Below, in pieces: positions 26,401 through 36,600 of a stretch of DNA of 64,000 nucleotides. How positions within the stretch are numbered: position 1 is the first letter of the stretch; the number at the start of each line of letters is the position of its first letter. Location of the stretch: positions 384,501-448,500 of the forward strand of contig JAZBRI010000003.1 in the NCBI GenBank assembly GCA_036874045.1, given 5' to 3'. A program made the position numbers and the translations under genes. This DNA is from Cymodocea nodosa. Its lineage: Eukaryota; Streptophyta; Magnoliopsida; Alismatales; Cymodoceaceae. The notes below the pieces were generated by a model, which was given only the letters and a program-made list of their open reading frames with translations, searched no databases and was not told where the DNA came from.

Positions 26401-28631
26401 TATGAAGCAATATCCAGAGTTTATTATTCAAGGGGAGAACAATGTATGCTTTCTCGAGAAGGCCATTTATGGCTTTACATAGAGTTTACGAGCTTAGTTT
26501 GTTAAGTTCAGTTCTATGATGTTGCAACATAATTTCAAGCAGTATGTCATTGACCCATTTATTTTTGTTCACAATAGTTGTGATGACTATGTTATTTTAA
26601 CAATATATGTTGATGACATCATTTTAACAAATAGTGATGTGGTTGGACTTCATAGAATAAAAGAGATTCTACCAAACAATTTTTTCATTAAAGATCTAAG
26701 TAAATTGAAGTATTTTCTAGACATTGAATTTACCTACAAAGGAGATCAGATACTTCTTACACAGAGAAAATATGCTCTAGATTTGTTGGAGGAGACAATC
26801 TATTGGGTTGCAAGCCATAATCCACCCCTATTGAGTTAAACTTGCCTTTTTGGGATAGAGAATTTGATATATATCTTGATGTGAAATAGTATTGTAGATT
26901 TATTAGTAAACTTATCTACCTCATTATTACTAGACTTGACATCAACTACATTGTTAATGTCATTAGTTAATTCATGCAAGAACCTAGACAAGTGCATTAG
27001 AATAGTGTCATACATCTTCTGTTCTATATAAAAGGATCGCCAGGAAAATGATTGATTTATTCCAAATATGGCCATCTTCAAGTCAAGGCATACACTCAGA
27101 TTCAAGATTAGGCAATGATACCAAAAGAAGATCCACATCTGGATATTGCACATATGTGAGTGACAATCTAGTAACTTAGCGAAACAAAAAACGTGTTCCT
27201 TCAAAATCAAGTGAAGAAGCAAAATTTCACTCTGTCTCAAATTGCTAGTGAACTAGTTTGGATCAAGAACTTACTATTTGAATGGAGAATAACTATTCCT
27301 ACTCCTATAAATACGTTTGTGACAACAAAGTTGTTATCAAAGTTGTAAGCAATGAATACTATCAAGAGTGCTCAAAACATATTGAGATTAATTATTATCA
27401 TATTCGTGATCTAGTTGAACGTGACATCATCTCGCTTTCATTCACAAGAACTAAGAATGAAATTGTAGATATCTTCATCAAGACTCTACAAATTAGTCTG
27501 TTTACTAGTCTTTGTAACAAGTTGGACCTTATAGATATATATGCTGCAACTTGAAAGGAAGATTTTAAATTGTAAATATGTAAGGACCCATTAGCATATG
27601 TATATATATATATATATATATGTACTTTCCTGATTATAGAATAATCAATTCAGTTGATCCCACTTAGCATTAATCTAAGAAATAAGTAATAAATAACAGA
27701 CGATTTGAAAGGGAAATTTATCTTTGATAAATATCCGACTACCTGGATAGATTTATTTGTGAATTAGAATTAAATGGGGGTGACGGAGCCCATTAAAGAA
27801 GAGCAAGAAAGATGGCTTTTCATAAATAGGAAGTGCAAGAGCGAAAGGCGTATCTCTCAAAAGAAACTTGTGATAATTGTAGAAGAAATGGTATCTTCGA
27901 CCATACTTCTCTTGTGAAAGGAGTTTCATAAATCCAGTAATTCAAACAATGACTCAAATTACATGAATGAAACATCAAATATGTTTCAAATTAGGATACA
28001 ACATCGAACTAGTTGATTTCTCCAGTAACACAACCAAGCTCTCAAAAGAAACTTACAAAATTGCATTCATCTTAATGACGTTCCACATTCCACGAACACA
28101 AACAATTATATTTTGAGGTTGGAAATCCTTCGTGATTCGTAAAGAAAACACTCATCATCAACCCGAAAAAAAAATAAAAAATCAAGCAGACATGCAAATT
28201 TAGGCATCAACACGAACCAGGATGGCTTGAGATTGGAAGCGATGAAGAGCCAGTATCCGGTCGTCCCAAGTACGAGTGCGCTCTTGGACCCCAGAATCCT
28301 AACCATCGGCGACGCCACCACTGAGAAAAGCGTGAACGACAGGTAGAGTATCCCCAACGATGTCGTCCCCAAATCCTCCTCCTGAGAAAACAGAGTGAAC
28401 AAAGCAAAAGACCAATTTTCGAAGAGTTATCACCAAGGTCCAAGGGCAAAGAAAGACTATCAACCGTACAGTGTTGACGGTGCTCTCCAGGTTCTGCGCC
28501 GCGGAGTAGGCGGAAAACGCGAATAGGAAAGCAGAGCTAAGGATGTGGACGTCCCTGGCGTGATTCTTCGGCACCTCGGCGGCGGAAAGCAGCGGCGCCT
28601 CCACCTCCTCTCCCAGGTGGATGGAATCCAT
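17465..28631 (-). CDS. UNC93-like protein 3
   Basis: A multi-helix membrane protein of the major-facilitator-related UNC93 family. Plant members are poorly characterised, with links to potassium homeostasis and ABA responses in Arabidopsis. Exons in transcription order: 28631-28470, 28381-28218, 20231-20168, 20091-19978, 19832-19788, 19125-18875, 18769-18679, 18465-18353, 18268-18145 and 17647-17465. All phases agree and give 436 aa. The model has the family blocks SAYSAAQNLEST, the Trp-Tyr junction (PSWY) into VPASLYLGY, GNFNGEFWGMFA, FTKHVVTPSLGVSGVGG and GIGDGVFNTQL. An in-frame ATG ten codons upstream (28661) is an alternative start; 28631 was chosen because it fits relatives' acidic MD-type N-terminus. 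Intron 2 is about 8 kb and is filled by a degenerate copia element in the opposite orientation, yet the reading frame survives on both sides. Confidence 0.9.
20717..21333 (+). repeat. Left arm of ~0.6-kb inverted repeat
   Basis: Read in reverse complement this segment matches 22646-23275 along its whole length, with scattered substitutions and small indels. Examples are TCTTCAAGAA, AACATAAAACA, CAATACTGACAATGATAACATTAAT and CAAATTGGAATTAAT in one orientation or the other. It interrupts the 5' LTR-like sequence of the copia element. Confidence 0.85.
22646..23275 (-). repeat. Right arm of ~0.6-kb inverted repeat
   Basis: This is the reverse-complement partner of 20717-21333. The arms are separated by about 1.3 kb holding the copia gag/protease remnant. 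This arm is the edge of a longer non-copia insert (about 22540-24785) that splits the copia protease region from its integrase. Confidence 0.85.
23276..24785. mobile_element. Unclassified AT-rich insert within the copia element
   Basis: This continues outward from the right inverted-repeat arm and ends before copia integrase sequence resumes (about 24790). It has no ORF with family similarity. It contains many scattered copies of AACTATCCG/ACTTATC, CACGTG-type and AACTCAACG words. It is probably the body of a non-autonomous or decayed element. Its ends and target duplication were not identified, so the boundaries are approximate. Confidence 0.4.
27599..27622 (+). repeat. (TA)n run in the 3' LTR-like copy
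   Basis: About a dozen TA dinucleotides lie just before the TACTTTCCTGATTATAG word that is shared with the 5' LTR-like copies. Confidence 0.8.
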
Positions 28632-29468
28632 GTCGGGGGTGGGAGCAAGTGGAGAGTGCACGAAATCGAGAAGGAAAGGAATAGATAATTAAGCGTCTGT
28701 CCTTGATAACGATCGTTTTTATCTTTAAGTATGAAAAAAAATAAGTTTTTCACTAACCGAAAAATTCAACTTTTTAAAGCATTTTTAGTTGAAACTATGT
28801 TATTTTTAAAATTAGCATATAAAAATAAATTAACGCATAAACGATACATTTGAGAAGCCTTTACTTTTTCACTTGAAATATTATCATCTTGGTATTAAAA
28901 ATTTACTCAATAATCACTTTCTTATCTCATCTTCAAAGTGGATAATGTGACATTTTGAATTTTATCGCTGACACAAAAAAGACAAATGGAATATAATTTT
29001 TCATTCGTGATATATCATAGTTACCATCCGAAATCTTGCCTTCGTGGTACGGAAAAAGGAGGAATGTTGGAAATAACTGCGGACAATTACAGGCCGTCGG
29101 ATTAGAATGGCCCGTCAAACCTCATCTTTAACGTGGTTCTGCACTGGTCGTGTATCGTACAAAACTCAGGCAGTATGCGTATCGTAAAAAAACGACAGAG
29201 AAAGCATTAATTCGGAAATTTTCATTTGCATAAGAAAAATAAGGACAGATAAAGGAATAGACCTTTTCCTTTTCATTAGAAGACATCAACGGATTGCCAA
29301 AAAAAGCGGGAAAGAGAAATAGCAAAATTCCATTTCCCTGACCATTTACACGATTACTTCCTGTTTCCGACGACAACACGTGAAAAACCGAACAAAATTT
29401 TGAAAAGCTTTCCCGCTTCATATAAGCCGTAGGCATATGGCAAATGCACAATCCCTAAGCGCCCAAAC
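28632..29468. other. Spacer between UNC93-like promoter and H2B 3' end
   Basis: Both flanking genes are on the minus strand, so this holds the UNC93-like promoter and the H2B 3' UTR. Perfect E2F-type octamers occur at 29306-29313 (GCGGGAAA) and 29409-29416 (TTTCCCGC), in opposite orientations. A CATATAAG word lies at about 29419. No ORF with family support was found. Confidence 0.5.
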
Positions 29469-29936
29469 TCAAGAACTAGTAAACTTCGTCACCGCCTTAG
29501 TCCCCTCGGAAACGGCATGTTTCGCCAACTCGCCGGGCAGCACCAACCGCACCGCCGTCTGGATCTCCCTGGAGGTGATCGTCGGCTTCTTGTTGTACCT
29601 CGACAGCCTCGACGCCTCCTGAGCCAGCTTTTCAAAGATATCGTTGATGAAGTTGTTCATGATCCCCATGGCCTTGCTGGAGATTCCAATGTCGGGATGC
29701 ACTTGCTTTAGAACCTTAAAGATGTATATCTTGTATGTCTCCACGCTCTTGGCCTTCTTCCTCTTCTTCCTGTCGGGCATGGCCCCGCCGTCCTTCGAGG
29801 GGAGCTTCTTCTCTGCCTTCGGCTTCTTTCCGGCCACGGAGAGCTTCTCTGACGCCGTGGGCTCCTCCGATGGTGTAGCGGCAGCGGCAACGTCAGGCTT
29901 CTTCTCGGCGGGCTTCTTCGCCGCCTTCGGCGCCAT
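29469..29936 (-). CDS. H2B: Histone H2B
   Basis: Core nucleosome histone, intronless, 155 residues. The N-terminal tail is Lys/Ala/Pro-rich ([14 protein letters not shown]). The [26 protein letters not shown] entry into the histone fold comes next, followed by [32 protein letters not shown] and the C-terminal VTKFTSS. The C-terminal Lys of AVTKFTSS is the usual H2B mono-ubiquitination site. Length is normal for a plant H2B. The start is fixed by the only ATG before the MAPKA tail. The upstream region carries histone-type promoter motifs (separate entry), which suggests S-phase expression. Confidence 0.97.
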   Translation of the reverse strand: MAPKAAKKPAEKKPDVAAAATPSEEPTASEKLSVAGKKPKAEKKLPSKDGGAMPDRKKRKKAKSVETYKIYIFKVLKQVHPDIGISSKAMGIMNNFINDIFEKLAQEASRLSRYNKKPTITSREIQTAVRLVLPGELAKHAVSEGTKAVTKFTSS

Positions 29937-30190
29937 TGGATTTTAGGTCGGGAATTCCTGGTCTTCGAAATGGAAACTTCGTTAAGTTGCGGTACGGGAA
30001 GGGAAGCGAGGCGTCAATCATGTGAGTACATATATATATATAGGTACATAAGAATGCTAGGCGTTACACGATTGGTGAATTTTGCGAGGAGAGGATCGAT
30101 GACGTGGAGGATGTGGGGACGTTGATGGGGTAGGAAGATCGATGGTTAGGTCGGAGACTCGACATGTGGATTGGTGACGTGGGAAGGAGG
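29937..30190 (-). promoter_or_regulatory. H2B promoter: TATA run, two CCACGTCA motifs, two CCAAT boxes
   Basis: Upstream of the H2B start on its own strand there is a TATA-rich run at about 30029-30043. Two copies of CCACGTCA lie at 30100-30107 and 30175-30182 (TGACGTGG on the plus strand). This contains the ACGTCA hexamer known from plant histone promoters and bound by bZIP factors. ATTGG (CCAAT reversed) occurs next to each, at about 30071 and 30170. The duplicated arrangement supports replication-linked regulation. Confidence 0.65.
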
Positions 30191-30604
30191 GCATTCGACA
30201 AGTTATGGTCAGAAATTTTAAATCTTAAATAATATTTCATGATTAATAAAATACTTCATCATTTTATTAGGAAAATCATGCACCTAATGATGGAAGTTAT
30301 TATCGTCAAGACTCTTAAGATTTGGAAAAAATAGCACCGTGGACAGGTGTCACCCTTTACGTTGACGTGACCATAATTATATAGATTCTCTTGTACCTTC
30401 TGAACTTGGTTGAGTTTGAACACAGTTGTTCACCTACGATAAAAATGTTCTTCGATATAAATTTTTTATTAATTTACTGCACACGTCGGATCTGTCTCGC
30501 TTGCACAGAAATCGTGTAAAATCTTCGACTTGCCCTAGTACCCGCTGACGCCGACCTGTTCCGAAAGCTGAGACTTCTCCAAAGAGCAAAGCATTACCCA
30601 AACC
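30191..30604. promoter_or_regulatory. ArgJ upstream region, divergent from H2B
   Basis: H2B (minus) and ArgJ (plus) start 668 bases apart and diverge. This half has no ORF with support and should hold the ArgJ promoter and leader. No clear TATA box was assigned to ArgJ. Confidence 0.4.
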
Positions 30605-33600
30605 ATGCTGCTCTCCACGCCGCCACACTCCGCCACGAGTCATCTCATCAAGGTTAGTTCTCTCCTCTGCCTCCACATTCACAAACGGGAAAAAGTTGGC
30701 ACTATTTTTTTTGGGTACGTTCCGTTCACCTCCGTTATCGATTCCGCCGCAGAGTCGTGGATTGGGCGGGCCTTTTTGGAACCGGGTTTGCTCCGTGAAT
30801 TGCTCTGCTATTAGCATGGATGGTGATTCGGTGTCTCCTATCGTTGCATCTGATCGTCACATACCTCCTGCGCCGATTCTTCTGCCCGAAGGGCCGTGGA
30901 AGCAGGTAAAGATGGTGCCTTTTTTAACTCACGAGGACGTGAGTTTTCCTGTCTTCGCGGTGGCCATAGTACTAGAATATCTTCTTTTTGCCTCCGAGCA
31001 GGTTTGATTGGTTAAGTTTGACCTCGGTTCATTATATTCTCTTGTTCAAATATAACAATGTGGAAGCATGGTAGACCTACCCCCAGTGTTTCCGTATTCT
31101 AAAAGTACTCGACGGGGAAAGCGTCTTAGGTTCTAAACCCAATAATATCAAGCACTTTCAAAAACATAGAGTGAGAGCACGGTCTTTATCATTGTACATC
31201 CAGAAATTTTGAAAAGTGTGAGTATCGGTATCTGTAGTTGAAATGTATTCATTCTGCTTGGTAAAGGAGCCAGATGAGAGCTCTTGCAGTGTTAACTGTC
31301 AAGGACATCGCTGATGGTTGATTCTCTGTGGTATTATTGTTCTGTATATAATAGTTTGCTACCATGCGATGATGCTTCTAAAAATGTAAACGATTAATGA
31401 TTAACTACTTTCCATTTCAATAACCAATAACTTCTACACAAAGAAATGTGTCAACTTTCAAAAAAGACAAACAAATGAATCAAATTTTGCCCATCTATTA
31501 TTTTCAATTGCTGAAGTTTGTAAAAATTGTCGTTATCTCAAAAATGATACCTTCAATGCAGAAACTTTTCAGAACATGTGAGCAATGGGTATATGACTCG
31601 TGTATTTTTTATTTCCATGATTCTCCTCATCTTGATTTTGGACGTACACCAATGAAAGCATCTTTGAAACATGGTGTTGGCATATTTCATATTTTGGATT
31701 CTTGATGTCTTGTTACATTATGCTAAGGTACCTGGAGGTGTCACTGCTGCAACAGGGTTTAAGGCTGCGGGCATCTACGGTAATCTACGTGCAAAAGGGG
31801 ATAAGCCAGATCTTGCTCTTGTAACTTGTGACATTGATGCAATAGTTGCAGGTGACCATTCCATGTACCTCAAAAGTACAACAAGAACGACCAATGCCTT
31901 AATGTAGTTCTTGCAAAATGATGATAAGATAAACACATAAATGCTAATATTTATCTTACATTATATTTTAAAACAAGTTTTTCCTTTTTATTTTATTTGT
32001 GTGGCAATGAATGATGCGATGAAGAGTTGAGGCTGGGATAATATTGATGAATATACTAACTAAGTTCATGTGCTATTACTTCCCTATTTTATAATTAAAC
32101 ATCAATAAAATAAATATCCTATCTAATGTTTTTCCTTGTATCCCTATAACCAAGAATACTCCTTGTTTATGCCAGATATAATTCTGCATGTTGCTCCACA
32201 TATTTGTCGAATTTCCAGCATTGTGCTTTGGGAAACCAAACTACACTGATAAGGAGTTGAAATCTTAAGTATTGACCTTGAGTTTCCAATTCTTCAGGTT
32301 CATTTACCACTAACATAATTGCTGCGGCTCCTGTTATCTATTGTCGGCACATTCTGGATGGTGCTGAAACAGTATGTTGAATTTCTACTTGATTTTTTAG
32401 CAATTCAAGTGTTGACTCAATTCCTAAATATGCTGTACGTTTAATCTTTCTTTTAACTGGTTGTATTTCACACATTCAGTTCTCATAACAAGAAACAATT
32501 CCTGGCACTAACTATTGCAATTACAAATTTCTAGGCACGGGCAGTGCTGGTAAATGCCGGACAAGCAAATGCTGCAACAGTAAGTGATGTCCATATATTT
32601 GTATTTGTTTATGTTAAACTTCGATACTACAATGACACAAGACTAGTAATGTTGGCCTTTATGAAAACAATAATTATTACCCATTATCCCATTTACATGT
32701 TGAAATATGGATATCCAACTCAAAATCAATTGGCAATGAGTGGAATGACCCTTTTTGATATTAACCCTTTTTTTTCTTTTAATTAGTTAATGTGGATTAT
32801 ATTTTACAACACTCTCCTTCATTTGTGGCCTTCACATGTGGCTGTCTATATCTGTTAATTAGTACAAGTTTTTTTTCTGTGGATGTTTGGACCCATTAAG
32901 ATCTTTCTACTTTAATATCATGTTGAAATATGAATATTCAACTTAAAATCAATTGGCAATGAGTGGATACATCCTTTTTTATATTAACTCATTCTTATCT
33001 TTTAATTAGTGCATGCGGGACTATATTTTCCAACACATGTAAAATATGTAGGAGAAAAATAATAAATGTACATTTAGATGTCAACATAAGTTTTCAGTTT
33101 ATTGCTTTGTGTTTGAAAATAATAAGTGCAGAGATGTGATGCCTGTTTCACAAATAAATTAAAATTTTTGGTACATTTATTGATACACAGAATTTTTTCG
33201 AATTTTAAAAATAAATGCAAAGGAAAAATTATTGATATATAACATAAATTTTCAATTTAGTACAGGGTGATGAAGGCTACCAAGATGTGATCGACTGTGT
33301 GATGACCACTGCAAAGGTCACAAGTGTTCTAGCTTGTTGTCTTGTTTCTTACTTGTAGCCTATACTGAATTGACAATTTTTTTGTTATTCTTGCAGCTTT
33401 TGCAGGTGGAACAAAATTCAATATTGATCGAATCAACTGGTGTTATTGGCCAAAGAATAAAAAAGGTACAGGAACATTGAACATCACATTATCATTTTTG
33501 ATGGTTAAATTTCTTCTGTTATTTGCAAGTTATTGCTCTATTGTTCTTATCAAATACAATTATTTTTATGCCATGACTTTCTTTCTTTCTTTTTTTTGTG

Positions 33601-36600
33601 CAGGAGGCCCTCCTTAGATCACTTCCAAAGTTGGTTTCGTCTCTGTCATCGACTGTTGAAGGGTATTGATGGTCTTTTCTTTGCTTCATCTGTGTCTTTG
33701 GAATGAACATAATCTTCCCATTTATGCCTTACTGACACTTAGTGCATTACCGTACCACAATTTGTATTTGTCATTGCTGAGGTTAATGTTGTTGTTTCTA
33801 CATGATTTCTCTTCCATCAAACATCTCTTTGCATGGGTAAATGACTCTTGATTTTTTTTTTTAAATGTGCATCAAGAAAGACATGGGATTCCATGTAATC
33901 TTGAAATTCATGCATACCTGTTACTATTCTTATTAATTGCTGAATCATTCTGATGCCTTATGATATAGGAATTTCATAAGTATGGGTCACATACACAGGA
34001 AAGGAGCTTTATAAAATTAATTAAGGGCTTTGTTGCAATCCATTGTCTTTCTGTATTAGATATTTTTTATTTAGGTTGTGTTTGCAACTGCCTACATGCT
34101 GCACCTTTTGATAAAAATAATTTTTCAGAAATAGTTTGAAATAAGTTTTTTTGTATTTTTTGAAAATTGATAAATGAATTTTTTTTAGTTTTGAATTTAA
34201 AAAGTTACAGAGAGAACCTGTAAATATATGTTTTTTATTTTTCAGAAAATTTATTTTTAAAAGATAACTTCTAGGCCAAAAGCATTTATAAATGCAACCT
34301 TAGACTGAAGAACTGGTTTTTCTTGCATGCGTTCATTGTTTCTGCAACTATTGAATTTTGATCATTTTTTTGTGTTTTAGTCACTGATATCTGCAATGCC
34401 ATCTGTCATAATCAATTTTATTGTTTGGAATGCCATCTGCAATCATTTTTTGACATTGATATTTCAATCTTCAATATTCAATTTTATAGTTTTGCAGAGC
34501 TGACAATGCTGCTGTTGCTATTACGACCACTGACCTTGTGAGCAAGAGTGTAGCTATTGAGGCTGAGGTTGTAGTTTTCCTTTACCTTACGTCTTATCTT
34601 TGTTCTCATATTTAGTACCATTTGACTTTTATAAAATCTTTATGCTTTTCTTAGTGATCAATTAATTAGAATGAATCCCATCATTTAACACCCACTAAAA
34701 CTTGATTGAATAGATAGGAGGTACATTGATAAGGGTTGGCGGAATGGCAAAAGGCTCTGGAATGATTCATCCTAATATGGCAACTATGCTTGGTGTATGC
34801 TGTCTTTATTTTCCTATTCTTAAATGATTGTTTCTCACTTTCCTTAGTTAAACACTGTTCTCGATTGTACATTCAGATGGTGACCACTGATGCTTCTGTT
34901 GCTAGCAAAATTTGGAGAGAAATGGTGCAAATATCAGTAAACCGAAGTTTTAATCAGATTTCTGTAAGGAACATTCCTTTCCTTCTTTATAAACTTTATT
35001 TTCTCATCTTAATTGTATTTTATATGTTGTAAAATTTGGTATGTCAAGAGTAGCTGATTCTGGAAACCACCTATTAGAAATAAATTTGCATTACTTTGTT
35101 ACTCAATGTGTTATGGGATCTTGCCTGCCCTTTTTAGCTTTACAAAATTATGTGTAGAATCTGAAATCATCTCTTATTATCTACATAATCTGCCATATGA
35201 TATGGCAAACGTGAAAAGCAAAAAAGGGAATGGAATGGAAAGAGAGGCAGTGTGAGGTGCTGTGGATGTCTCTTCTTTTCTGTAGTTTTGATCATTGGCT
35301 GTTTTTTGTATTCCTTGTTGGAACAATTGTTTTCTTCCGAGTTTCCATCTTTGCTATAGGTTCCTTAATCTTATTTAGACTTGCTTGAACTTTGTATTTC
35401 TTGTTTTTTTTTTCTCTTTGAACTTTATTATTTGGATCTTATTAAATTTCATAAGATTCACCCTTTTACTTTTAGAAGAAAACCTTTACTACGGAAGGGA
35501 ATAAAACATAATGAAGGAAATTAGTTTTTTTGCTGGTGATTGGGCTTATTCAATGCCAAAATATTGGAAATTAGTTTTTAATATCTAGCAAAGCTATTGC
35601 TTTTCACCATGCCAAACTTTTTGTGCCAATACTTTGTTCTATGCACTATTTTTTGAAAGGTAAATCATAGAATTTATCAGTACAAAAACCATAAACAGTA
35701 GAATAAAAGAAAAGAAGCAACTCTATTAGGAAGGTAGGGCAAGAATTATAACAAAATGGCCCACAGCTAAAGTTGCAAGAAGGAATAACGCCTACAAAGA
35801 ATAAAAACAGGAAGCAAAAAGGGAAGAATGCCAACAAAACAAGAATAGAGAATCCGCAGGATCTGGTTAAGGCAAGCCACAGCCCCATGGCAGCATCCTA
35901 CTCTGAGATCGTTTCCTGTAGAATGCAGATGCTGACCAACACATCCACCTAATATGTTGCTTCATAGCTAAATCATTACCAGACATTTGGATTTTCTTCA
36001 ACATTCCCAAAAGGCCTCAACTAAGTTGATATCAACCAATACTTCCATCAATCCTAGCACCTGTAGCCAATGTCACACATGGATTGTAGATTTGCTAATG
36101 GATCATCAGAATTAGTATTCAGTTTCTTGAGACAGAAAAGTCTCAGGGATAAGGAGTTATAATAAAACTTACTGGGTTAATATGATCTCATTTTTATCAG
36201 AATACTGAAAATTAATTGTGTGCCTTCATTGTAATGTTCTGTATGGAGACTGATGTGCTACAATTGCTGATATCGCAGGTGGATGGAGATACAAGCACTA
36301 ATGATACTGTTATTGCATTAGCTAGTGGATTATCAGGATCTAAGAAAATCTCTTCCATGAATGGTTACGATGCTCAACAACTTCAAGCATGCCTTGATGC
36401 TGTATGGTTGTTGCTTGATTTTTTCTATTATCTTTTTTGTATCTATACAAACCAAAAAATGTTATAGTTCCTCATCTTCTACAAAAGCATTTAGTTTGAT
36501 ATTGTTTTTGCTGCTATATTAATAGTTGTCTATTATCTTGGGGTAAGTTAATACTTAACAATGGTCTAAATCCAGTGGACTGAAGACATTACCTTATAAT

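Larger units (their letters stand above)
20652..27681 (+). mobile_element. Degenerate Ty1-copia LTR retrotransposon with nested insertions
   Basis: Copia order GAG-PR-INT-RT-RH is readable on the plus strand but broken throughout. The gag zinc knuckle near 21910-21960 has lost a Cys and holds TAA and TAG stops. The protease block at 22180-22215 has DFDAS where DSGA/T is expected. Integrase fragments span 25000-25540 (RTDNALEF, TTCPH, YLINHMPS). Reverse transcriptase spans 26060-26840 with YVDD at about 26609. The RNase H end is near 27440-27550. A purine tract at 27551-27569 precedes a short 3' LTR-like copy (about 27571-27681). This matches a split 5' copy at 20652-20716 plus about 21346-21416; the shared words are TACTTTC-TGATTAT-GAATA and TTGATCCCACTTAGCA-TAATCTAAG. 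The element cannot encode functional protein. LTR ends and target duplication are not cleanly resolved. Confidence 0.8.

Noticed and set aside
26836-27240. 134-codon minus-strand ORF in the copia element
   Set aside because: Antisense to the copia RNase H remnant; the plus-strand reading explains the sequence better.
29437-29946. Plus-strand ORFs across H2B
   Set aside because: Antisense shadows of the H2B coding sequence with no independent similarity.
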